A stretch of DNA of 64,000 nt from Monarcha castaneiventris obscurior (taxonomy: Eukaryota; Chordata; Aves; Passeriformes; Monarchidae). Under the pieces are notes generated by a model that did not search any database, had not been told where the DNA came from, and was given only the letters and a program-made list of their open reading frames with translations. The stretch covers positions 9,733,001 to 9,797,000 of the forward strand of contig JAMPIT010000230.1 of assembly GCA_026261815.1 (NCBI GenBank), given 5' to 3'. Both the position numbers and the translations under genes were made by a program. Positions 38,354-49,416 of the stretch are shown piece after piece. Each line of letters begins with the position of its first letter. The first letter of the stretch is position 1.

Positions 38354-39612
38354 CAGCATCCCGGCCACAGCATCCCGCCCCAGCATCCCGGCCACAGCAT
38401 CCCGGCCACAGCATCCCGGCCACAGCATCCCGCCCCAGCATCCCGGCCACAGCATCCCGGCCACAGCATCCCGGCCACAGCATCCCGCCCCAGCATCCCG
38501 GCCCCAGCATCCCGCCCCAGCATCCCGCCCCAGCATCCCGCCCCAGCATCCCGGCCACGGCATCCCGGCCACAGCATCCCGGCCACAGCATCCCGCACCA
38601 GCATCCCGCACCAGCATCCCGGCCACGGCATCCCGGCCACAGCATCCCGCCCCAGCATCCCGGCCACGGCATCCCGGCCACAGCATCCCGGCCGCAGCAT
38701 CCCGGCCGCAGCATCCCGCCCCGGCATCCCGCCCCAGCATCCCGGCCACAGCATCCCGCCCCAGCATCGCATCCCGCCAACATCCGCCCACATCCGGCCC
38801 CCCACACAACCCCCACACCCCCACCCCACACCCCCACAACCCCCACCACCCCACCCCCAACCCCCCACCCCAGCATCCGGCCAGCATCCGCCAGCATCCG
38901 CCCAGCATCCGCAGCTCCGCCACAGCATCCCGCCCCAGCATCCCGGCCACAGCATCCCGCACCAGCATCCCGCCACAGCATCCCGGCCACAGCATCCCGG
39001 CCACAGCATCCCGCCCCAGCATCCCGGCCACAGCATCCCGGCCACAGCATCCCGCCCCAGCATCCCGGCCACAGCATCCCCGCCCAGCACCCGCCCCAGC
39101 ATCCCGCCCGCCACACTCCCCCCCACCCCACATCCCGGCCACAGCATCCCGCCCCAGCATCCCGCCCCAGCATCCGGCCACAGCATCCCGCCCCAGCATC
39201 CCGCCCCAGCATCCCCGCCCAGCATCCCGCCCCAGCATCCCGGCCACAGCATCCCGGCCACGCATCCCGCCCCAGCATCCCGCCCCAGCATCCGGCCCAG
39301 CATCCCGCACCAGCATCCCGGCCACAGCATCCGCCCAGCATCCCGGCCACAGCATCCCGCCCCAGCATCCCGCCCCAGCATCCCGGCCACAGCATCCCGC
39401 CCCAGCATCCCGGCCACAGCATCCCGGCCACAGCATCCCCGCCCCAGCATCCCGGCCACAGCATCCCGCCCCAGCATCCCGGCACAGCATCCCGGCCACA
39501 GCATCCCCGCCACAGCATCCCGGCCACAGCATCCCGGCCCCGACATCCCCACCCCAGCATCCCACCCCAGCATCCCGCCACAGCATCCCCGCCACAGCAT
39601 CCTGGCCCCGGC
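38354..39612. repeat. GC-rich 13/14-bp minisatellite
   Basis: A tandem array of two interspersed unit types, CATCCCGGCCACAG (14 bp) and CATCCCGCCCCAG (13 bp), with variants such as CATCCGGCCAG and CATCCCCGCCACAG. From the length I estimate about 80 units, broken in the middle by a C-tract block. No unit type contains a stop codon in any plus-strand frame, so mixing 13 and 14 bp units keeps several frames open on both strands. These yield open frames of 473-557 codons (for example 38146-39759 plus, 39908-38235 minus) which are not credible genes. The minus strand is rich in GGGGCGGG runs. Confidence 0.97.
38795..38873. repeat. C-tract core with strong G-quadruplex/i-motif potential
   Basis: Within the minisatellite, about 80 bp is almost only C and A on the plus strand, with more than ten runs of four to six C separated by one to four bases. 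The minus strand thus has consecutive GGGG runs with very short loops, the classical G-quadruplex pattern, and the plus strand could form an i-motif. This block interrupts the CATCCCG units and separates two halves of the array. Confidence 0.85.
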
Positions 39613-42500
39613 CAGGCTTTGGAGCTGCAAAACACATCTGTCAAACAAACATTGATAAAATCCCGTTTGTTTGGCAGGATCTGGTGGCAACTGTGTTCTG
39701 CTGTAGATAGCAAAGCGGAACGCCAGCATGGCAGCGTGGTGTGGGATATGCGTGTCTGAATTTTGTGCTTAGAATCACGCAACATAGAGGTAAAAACAAA
39801 ACAGAACAAAACAAACAAACAAACAAAATACTTGTTATGATGCAACGGCTTGGTAGAAAATAAAGTTGCCACACATTTGAACAACATTTGGCCAGCATAA
39901 CAATCCAAGGTACATGACCCTACTTTTTTTTTAAAGCTGAAATATTTGCAATAATTTCTATTCCTCAGGTGTCTAAACTATACTAACCCTGTGGAAATAG
40001 TAACACACAAGATTTGTTTAACCTAAACCTCTTAGAAGTTTGTGAAAACAGTAAGAAGAGCCAGCCAGTTGCAGATGATAAATTGTTCAAAGCAGCCAGG
40101 ATTCTCTAGGACATACCTCCAAACACTGAAGCAGCTCCACTTTGCTCAGGGAGATATTTAGTTTGGACATGCTAACCTGCTCCTCATTTGAACATCTGGT
40201 TTATTGCCAAGGAATCCCAAAATTTCCAGCATATCAATAACAAAACTTACAAAATCACTACTCTTGCTTGTATTGATTGTATTGTGTTTTGATTTGTATT
40301 AACATCATGCATCTTCAAGCAGTTTAATGGAACTGGCCTATGTCATCCCAACCAGAGCCATTTATGCCATCAGTGTTACTCATGACAATCCTTCTGGAGC
40401 CAGGGGATGTGTCGGGGGTCCTTCTATGTAGAACAGCAAAGGAAGCTGCAACCTCTGTCTTTGATACAGCTGCTGTGACTTTGTCAGTATTTTCTAAAAG
40501 TTTAAGTCAAGCCAAGCTGTAATGCTGGAAGGAGATTAAAATTAGACAAATTAAGACCTCCTGTCCACAGTAACATCCTCCATGAAAATCCACTATAAGA
40601 AGTTGTCCTTATTCTGAACACTAAAGCACCTCCTGCACTGATAAACAAGACTGTCTTTGTTAGCGATGTTTAGAAAAGAGGTCTCCAGTAAAATATCTAA
40701 TATGTTTATAGAAGTCAATCATAAGATTTCACAGGGCTTACAAGCAGTGTCCTTGTATCTTAAACATGAAAGTTTCTCAACAAGAGTACATTCACATTGG
40801 AAATAGTTTCTTTGTATGTTACAATAAATAAAGAGTTGATTCTCCTATGCATGAGAAATGCTTGTGCTTTCATAGAATTTTTTCTGAGAGGGTCTCTAGT
40901 ACAAAAATGCAATATTCATAATAATGAATAAACAGCCACTTTGGCTTAGTCTTGTCTCTGCTGCTGATTCCAGACCTCTCCATGTTTATTAAATTCAATG
41001 TATTCAATATTTAAGTCACATCTGAGTCTTCTTATTTCTCTTCATGGTAGCATCCCTTCATTTCCATTCCATACTTACATTGCTTTATCAGGTCTGCTCA
41101 TCACTTTGGATGATTTAATTTCAAATCCCTTACAATTGTATATAAAAGATTTTGCATTTTAGTTTCCCATTGAGGTTCCCCCTTTTTTTTTTTTTTATTT
41201 AGTGAAACATCTACTGCTTTACATCCATTATATTCACTTTAGGGCAATTTCTGGCAGTACTCTTTTTAATCTAGTGTCTGTGTGCTAAACAAATCATTAA
41301 ACTTCAGACTAATCCAAACTGAAAAATCAGAATTAGCAGATCTAGAATTCATATATCATTTGGTCTAATTTGAAAAGCCACTCATTTCCCCACGGTTCAA
41401 ATCATTGAAACTCAGTCTATTTTTCTCAACAGGTTAGCAAACATTAGCAAATCACAATGAACTTCACTTCATTTTTGAATTTATAAGGAAACCTGAAATC
41501 AGAAGAATCATGAGGGGTTCTTTTGTTTTCCTGTGAATGCTTTACACAGATGTAATGGGTAAAAAGTTGATGAGTAAGGTCTACCAGTGCTGTGTGGTGA
41601 CTTGGAGTCATGCCAAGGTTTCTGACTAGGTAACCTCCTGCTGCATCATGGCCCCTGAACTTCTGCTTGCACGCATTTCTCACAGGCTCTGTATGGCACA
41701 GGCATCATGCACAGGGTCCTGTGCAGTCCTTCACTTATCTCCTCTCTCCACCTTTTTCTGACATTTTGCAGCAGGCTTCAAGTCATGATCTGAGGACACA
41801 GAAATACCTATCCACAAAGCTAAAAGCATTTGAGGAAGCACCCATGGGAAATACAAATTAATCAATCTGGAAAAACCGTTCAAATTATTGGAAAATGACA
41901 GCATCAGACTTTAAATAAAATCCTCCTCATGAAGCGCTGCTCCCAGTGACATTAGAGGAAAATCTTTACACAGAAAGTGTGGATGCAACTGTTTTAAGGG
42001 AGCAATTGTTATGAGGACAGAGGAAGGCAAAAAAAAGAAAAAGGCTCCTTTCTTAAGTGACAAGTGAATTCATAGCTAAGCATCTGCTCAGAGGAAAACA
42101 TTGAGGTCAGATCTTGGCCTTGGTTTTAAAGTGGGCCCAGGGAGCTATATAACTACTTTACAAGCAACAAATATGTGTCTAGTGACAATATCTTCTGTCT
42201 TGTTTCTCTCTCTTTTTTTCTTTTCCCTTCAGAGTAGAAAGATTTCATCTGTTTTGTATTAGAACCAGGATGAGGCTTAGGTCAGTCAAGAAAAAACCCT
42301 CTAAGAATGATAGAGGGTTTGGCAGTGAAAGATCCCCAAATCTACATATGTGTGCCCAAATTAAAGTGGAAGAGGGAAGAAAAAAGCATATTGTTTCTAT
42401 CAATATGGCTTTCTTTTTGCTTTTCTATTAAAAAATAAGCTAAAAATAAAACTATTCCTTGTCATACATGTCATCTTTATTCTACAAAAATGCTTCTGTA
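39613..42500. other. No gene seen; (AAAC)n patch
   Basis: After the array the sequence returns to AT-rich. An AAAC/AAAAC repeat of about 35 bp lies at 39796-39830. A T-run lies near 41183. No exon or transposon was recognised. Confidence 0.55.
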
Positions 42501-43199
42501 TTTAGGAATAAATCAGAACTCTTTATTTTAACATGAGAGTCACACAACTTGTTTTGTAAAAAGGGGGAAGATATTCCAGGAACAGGAAACACTCAACAAA
42601 AAATTGCACACCTTGAAAGACCTGGCAGGAGACTTGTGGGAATATACATTTGGACAAGGATATGGGAATCAGTGGATGGCTGGAATGTTTTGGCTGGGGA
42701 TGGTACTGTCAGTATCTCAGGTGCTGCAAACCTTTATTGCTCCACAACATGGATTTACATCAGCTGTGTGACTGCCCAGGGCCTCTCCCAGGAATGCTGT
42801 TACCTCACCAATGGATGTGTTGGTTGCAGTAATGATATTCCTGGCAGGCTGATCCATGCACTGATAGAGCTGTGACCTGGAGAGGGCGGCATGTCTGTCA
42901 TTTTATCAAGAATAAATAAGCCATAGTAGAAATGAAAAACAGAAACCAAGGCCTGTGGGTAGGCAACAAAATTGTCTGGTAAAACTTACTGCAGCCTGAG
43001 CTGCTTAAGAATTCGGAGCTAAATTTGGAATACAGCACTTTGTTAGAGGCATGAACATCTCTGTTCACTGTTTTATTGACATGTAAATGTGTTTCAATGG
43101 CTTTAATGTAAGTTTAGCAAAAACGTAGAGGACTTGTCGATATAATTCCAGACAATTGCTTTAATTTTCAGTGCTGTTTTCAGTAGCTTTGCTACTTAC

Positions 43200-43247
43200 C
43201 TGGTTTGTCACTTTTGCTGGGGTTTCTTTTCCCTTCTCTTTTTTTCA
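43200..43247 (-). other. Candidate 48-nt in-frame exon
   Basis: On the minus strand an acceptor, GATTTTCATAG, precedes 48 nt ending at a donor identical to the full consensus, CAG|GTAAGT. One frame is open and reads KKREGKRNPSKSDKP, beginning after two bases and ending with one. The length is divisible by three, so inclusion would not shift a frame. A basic, Ser/Lys-rich insert of this size would fit an alternatively spliced linker exon. Its high purine content could also be chance. The host gene is unknown. Confidence 0.3.
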
Positions 43248-46200
43248 CTATGAAAATCAAAATGCTGTTCTGGAGAAACACTAACTGCAATACTGTTTGC
43301 TAAAGAGAAACATAGTTTTGAATTTTTCTGTTCTTTCCTTCTCGGGCATTTCCTGCAGAAATCAAAAAGGGGAAAAGAGAAGATTTCTTCATGTATGATG
43401 AAACTCTAATATTATAGAACCAGTTTTGCAACATGTATCATACAGGAATGTGTGGAGGTTTTCCCTAAAAGATCCAAAGCCTGATAATGCTTGCTTGCTT
43501 TCAGGTTCCACTACAAGCTCAGCCAATCTTTCTCTGAAAGCCCCTAAACTTTGGAGATTTAGCTAACTGTGGGCAAGAATGAACCCAGTTCTTAGGGGAA
43601 AGAGGATTCTTCTTTTGTGTTTCATTGTGATTGGAGTTTTGGTGGTGGCAATGAAAGAGACTGAAATATTTTGTTTTAATTTTGCTTTGAAGTTTTGGAT
43701 TTTCTTTTGTAAAGGAGTTGAAACTGAATAAAATATCTTTAGTATTCTCCTTGCAAGGGATTGCACAGAGAAGACGTCTAAGCAGAGTTTTGGGTGCCGT
43801 CCAGTGGACACCAGAAGTTTGTGGATGAGGAAGGGAAGCCATGAAGAAGTGCTATACACTGACAACCTGGATAGGGCATACCGGGAGAAATCTAGAGACA
43901 AATGTTCCCAGGTCTAACTATACCAGCATCAGCCTTCCATTGGGATGTGTTTGTTGCAAACTCATAGAAAAACATCTGTCCAGACCAGGGTAAGGGAGTG
44001 AGGCCACCAAGCTTAGACTTGGTTATCTCTTATGTCCATGTTTATCTTCTTCCCCTTTCAGAAAGATATACTCTAAAATCTGGATTACATGCTCTGAAAT
44101 GACCTCAAAAGGCACACCAAGGTTGTTTTCTGGTGCAGAAAGCAATGTATAATTGCACAGGGCTGTACTACCATTCCAGCACTTTTTCAATACAAAATTT
44201 GCTCTTACTGTACTAAGACAAGCATGGAAATCTGTCATTATTCCTCTTACCCTCTGGTATTTTGAACACTGCATAATAACAAACCAAAACCAGTGCAGAC
44301 TGAAAAGCAGAGGTGTAGTATCTCCTTGTGGGAGTGTAAAGTTTCATAAACCAAAGTAGGTGTCTAACTATGTTATCATCCCTTAAATGAAAAAGAGTCT
44401 TTGGAGCTGCAAAGCAAAGCAAAGTGATACTTTTGAAGAACTTTCCTCCTGTGCTAAAACCAGCAACTCAACACTACCAAAGATATGTTGACACACCATT
44501 CATTGATTTCTTTTGAAAGGTGATTAATCAATCTACCTCGCTAGCGTCAGTGTAAATCTATAGAACTTAACACTTTTTAAAAGTATTTATATCTCTGGAA
44601 ATATTTGTTTGGTACCCAAGTCATGCAACTTCATTGCCCATAATTAAGTGATTTTTTATGGTAATATTCTGTTCCTTCATATATATATATTAAAAAAGTA
44701 ATATCTTGAATGTTTAATACAAAGAAATTACCAAGAACTGATTTCAATAAGATTTTTTAAATGTTACACTGCTGTTAAAGTCTTATCTTGCTATAACAAA
44801 AAGTATGCATTTGGGTAGCTAGGTCTTAAAATCACTACTTTGCATTCAAAATTTTTCATTAAAAGTCTTCAGCTTTTCTTCATATTCTTAAAATTGGACA
44901 GATCAGTGTCATATTAGGTACATCACAGAACAGCTCTGTCTGAGGCCTAAACAAGGAATGTTGATCTCATTTGGAAATTTTATTTGTCAATAAAGTCTCT
45001 AAGTATGCTCACTTGAACCTAATAATAGAAAATATTTGCAAGTCAAAACACACTTATCAGCAAAACTTGAAAAGTGTTCACAAGCTTTTTTTGTCCTTTT
45101 GTTTATTGGCAATACAGTATCAAATGCTGCTTCTGACAGATAAAAAGATGACATATATAGTACCTCTGTGTAAGAAATTCATAAAAGCCAAAGTATTTTT
45201 AACTGAAGAATAAATAAGCATGGTAAAACTAATATGGATAGCAATTATATCTAAAGGGTCATTTTGGACACTTCAATTGGACAAAAATATGGTTGCAATG
45301 AAGAATATTTCTGCTGAGGAGGAAGCATTTTACACAGATTGTTGGTTTAAATAATTTTCAAGATTTAAAATTGAAAAGGGGAAAATCAGTGAAACACAGG
45401 TTAAAGCTATTTTGCTAATCTGCTGTATTTCCCTTTACAACATCTGCGTTCTCAGAATAAACCACAAGTTGTACAGTGCAGTCGTTAGCAGGTCTGACAC
45501 ATTGGCGGTGTTTATGATGTCATACTACAAATAACCAAATATGGAAGATTTTTAAGCATCTTGCGTCACGCTCAACTGAATATGGCAAAAATCAAGATGT
45601 TCATTGATCAATTTTAGCAAAAAAAAATACACTTTATATGTTAAAATAAAAAGAATCACATGAAAAAGGTCTCACTGTCATTAAATCGAATGTGAATAAT
45701 AATTTCCTTCCGGGCACTAACATTCTCAAAAGGTCCGTTGTTGTTTCTTAAGGTGACCTGAAAGTATTTGTCATGGCTTTTTCTATGAGACTTAAAACAA
45801 TAACTTCAGAGACAGATCGAATGAGGGGCCTAGTCAAGAAAACTGCCTTTCTTGGAAAAATACAAATTTTCTTCTTCATTTGAAGAAAATCAAAATTACA
45901 TCCTCATGTAACAAAAATGTTTCCAAAAAGAAATCCAAAATCTACCTAAATTGTTAAAAAAAAAATCTGCCATGTTTATTTCACTGTTGATGTAGAGTAT
46001 AAATTAAGGCCTCAGAAGAAGAGGGAAAGTGCATCTTTCAATTCGGCAGCCTTGGCATCAGAAGAAAGTCCTTTATTGTTCTTCACACAAACCGTCCCCA
46101 TTAGAGCTCAAGATGTTCTTTTCCTTTTAATCCTCATTTGTACCCCTTAGCCATTTGTTTAGAATTAAATTAACTGCAATTTGGAAAATGTGGATGAAAG

Positions 46201-46603
46201 GTAGTGCATTGAGTAGATATCACATGTTTCCTGAATAGTGCCTGTTCTGCCTCTTTCACAGCCATTCATTGTGCCTGAAAGGGTGTAGTGTGTGAATTGT
46301 TGGACTGTCACTCTGCAGTGAAGTCTAGTAGCCAGTATTACCATGGAAACAGCAGGAAAAAGACAATTAACAAAATGGTTCTGATTTGCCTTATTTCTTG
46401 GGGGAAGGGGTGTTCATTAGTGATTTTTTTGTTTTCTTTTGTTATTTTCCAAAAAGAAACACAGGGGTAAGGGAGGAATATTCTTGTTAAATTAGACATT
46501 GTCATCACTGCAGGCCTAGTAATGCAACAGAAATGTGTGTTTGTGCAATAAAATGTGAGCTCTTAAGTGTTGTCTAGTCTTATTCCTCCCTTTCTCATCA
46601 CAG

Positions 46604-46628
46604 AAAAGAAGTCTCAAAATATTCTTAG
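46604..46628 (+). other. Candidate 25-nt microexon
   Basis: A very strong acceptor, CCTCCCTTTCTCATCACAG, is followed after 25 nt by the donor CTTAG|GTGAGT. Two of three frames are open. Because 25 is not a multiple of three it would shift a reading frame or be noncoding. No host transcript is known. Confidence 0.2.
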
Positions 46629-48288
46629 GTGAGTGACTGTTAATGAGCAGAGCCTGTGAGTTTAACCCTCACACATTCATTGGACTTTTAATTAGTCCCT
46701 CTCAGAATCACTCCTATGACAGAAACACAATATATGCCTGAGAGGGGTTTAAACCAAAAGGGGGCTCTCTTTAGATTTTTAGCAATAGTTTAAAATCAAA
46801 TAAGTTGGAGGGAAGGGCTGTGGGCTGCTGTAAAAGGCAGATTTTTCTGCCTGAAGGACATTCCAATGCAGGGGTCTAGCTATAATTTCAAGTCAGTCAA
46901 GTTCACATTCTGCATCCAGAAGCACATAAAACAAAGGGGAGAAACTCAGGCTCTTAAAAACATCTCTGCCTTCAAAATTGTTATTTCTTCCTAACAGTGT
47001 TACTAACTTTTACAAATTGTAATTAAAGGAAAAAAACCTGATGCAAATTCTATGCTAACACTTTATGTCAAACATTCCCAAAAGACTGAACTCCAGGTCG
47101 TGTTCATGTTGCACTGATAAAGGGGCTTCAGAAACAAAAAGAACTCTTCTCCCTGCTTATACAGATGCAGCCAAGATCAGTACCCCTCATTTTCATTTAT
47201 TGATCCTTTCCATTGTAGGAGCAAAACTCATAGCAAAAAAACTGATGGTGAGCATTGTGATTAGACAAACCCTGCTTTTTTATGCTTAGTGGCAAAAAAA
47301 ATGCATATGCTACTGGTGTGTTTCTCTACTAATATACTAAAAAAAGACACTCACTTGTCTAACATTGTTTGCTAAACACACCCTGATAAGTGTATTTTGC
47401 AATATATCATTCCTGTTGTTGGAACAGATCTGGTCTGTATTGTGTATTTGAATAGCACCTATGCCTTTGGGAACAAGGATCTCCTGGATCTCTAGACTGC
47501 ACTGAGCAGTTATTAAACTATAATAGTTGGCTTGGGTTTTTTTAAGGAAGAGGTTGCTGTGAAGTCATACGTTTGCTCTCTAAATAGCAACATGGAAAAG
47601 AAATTGACCTGCTTTTTTGTCCAGCAAAGTGAATTATTTACAGGAGTGCGTTGTATTTGAAGAAAAGTGACCAGTGCAGAAATAAAATGACAGAACACAT
47701 ACTAAGGACATAGCGCAGAGATTTGGGATGAGTTAAAAGCAGAAAGGAGAACAACAAGAGGGAAAAAATTAGATGGAAAGTCCTAGTCACTCTTTGTCCA
47801 TCCTAGGTAAACACAACATCTCTGAAACGAACCACTAGAACGGTGAAAGGCAAGCCTAGGGAAGAGAAGCTGAAGGCATGCCCTGACTCAAAGGGTATAC
47901 TCCAGCAGCATTCAAGTAGATGGCTAACAGGGGAAAAGCAGGAAAAGAAAGTTGTAAGAACAAAAGTTGAAGCAACCATCAGGTTATCTGATTAATATAA
48001 CACTGTATAGCCTCAGACTTAATAAATCTGTGAAGTAGAAAGATGAAGGGAAGACATGGACGTTTTTTAAAGCATAGCAGTGAACTAATGCAATGTTTTG
48101 CCTTACTAGCTTACAGGAGAATCAATGTGCATGTAACTGTAAGTGGAATTCAGCACTGAAGAAATACAGGCTCATTTTAGTGTCATATCATGGGCAAAAT
48201 TAGTTTCTGGTTTTGGTTTTTTTAGTGTCTGATTAAGGAATTTTCTGTAGTCCTTGAGCTCTGACCTAGCAGCCTTTTAGCAATGTTA

Positions 48289-48322
48289 TTAATACCATTA
48301 ATAATGGTATTAATACCATTAA
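48289..48322. repeat. Nested palindromes of TTAATACCATTA
   Basis: The 12-mer TTAATACCATTA appears three times in alternating orientation. Copies one and two form a hairpin with a one-base loop (48289-48313). Copies two and three form the perfect 20-bp palindrome TAATGGTATTAATACCATTA (48302-48321). Two mutually exclusive cruciforms are possible, and the TAAT cores are homeodomain-type sites. Confidence 0.95.
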
Positions 48323-49398
48323 AACTATTTCATAATAGGCTGTTTTTGATGAAATCAATGAGCAATCTTGGCTTTAGATTATAACATAGATGTCAACAGA
48401 AACCCCAGAAATGCAAAGATCAAACTCTTAGAGATAAACCATCCTAAAACAGGCTTTTTTTCCCACTTCCCTTCACTGTCATTATGATTCCAACAATGCT
48501 CCATTCACTCCCACAAACTGTTTTACTTTAATAATTGGTTGAGGTAATTGGTGTTTTCATTGGGCTCAGCATGTTCTGTGCTTTCCTGAGTCCTTAGCAT
48601 TAACACTAATGCACTTGGAATCCAATACTTGATAGGTTTTCCTGGGGTTTAACTTCTTCGGGAGTGAAGCACAGGCTTTCCCATCTTACTTAAAGATCAC
48701 ACAATCCAAATAATGAGAAAGGAGGGAAACAGCACTAGGTAAAAATCTGAAGAGCTGTCATAAGCTTACTTTAGCCCCAGTCAAACAAACCATGTTTATT
48801 TGTTTGCTAAGTAGGCAGGGTAATTAAGGGTAAAAGTAATTAATGAACTTCTCTGGGGTCAGTTACGCCAAAATACATCCATATTTTGTACCTACTTGAA
48901 TTGTGGACTCCAATAGCCAAAGCATTTACAGACATTTATTTGGGCATGTGTGGAAACACATGTTGTTTAATCTGGTATGCACGTATGTAGCTATAAATGT
49001 GGAAATTTATATGAGATTGCTTAAGGCTGACTTTGTGAATAAAGCCTTCAGGTTTTTTGATAATTCTACTTCGGCATATGTAAACCTTTCTATCCATCAT
49101 GGTCTTGATAGCCTTGTTTCGTTTTTTTTTTAATATTATTTTGGATTTCAATGAACTCTCAAGTCTCATCAGTAACACATGCTGTCTGAAAGCAATGTTT
49201 AGGTAGTTTAGATAGCATAGAATTATTATTGTTTTAAAAGTCCTGAAAACAAAAAAATAGCTATATTAATGACTTGAAATGCTCTCAGGAGCAGTAAAAC
49301 AACAAGAACCTTCAGTCTGCTATCATGACCTCCTATGCTCATGCTGGAGGTAAAAATTGTGTCAGTTTTGACAACACTTTTATCAACACAAGCTTCAG

Positions 49399-49416
49399 GA
49401 AAGTCTTATCTTTCAG
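49399..49416 (+). other. Candidate 18-nt microexon
   Basis: A donor identical to the consensus, CAG|GTAAGT, closes an 18-nt block that starts after CAAGCTTCAG. The first frame reads ESLIFQ. The acceptor polypyrimidine tract is poor, so this is weaker than the other microexon candidates. Confidence 0.15.

Noticed and set aside
38066..39908. Five open frames of 473-557 codons on both strands
   Set aside because: All are translations of the same stop-free minisatellite in different frames. There is no domain, no consistent frame and no splice or start context.
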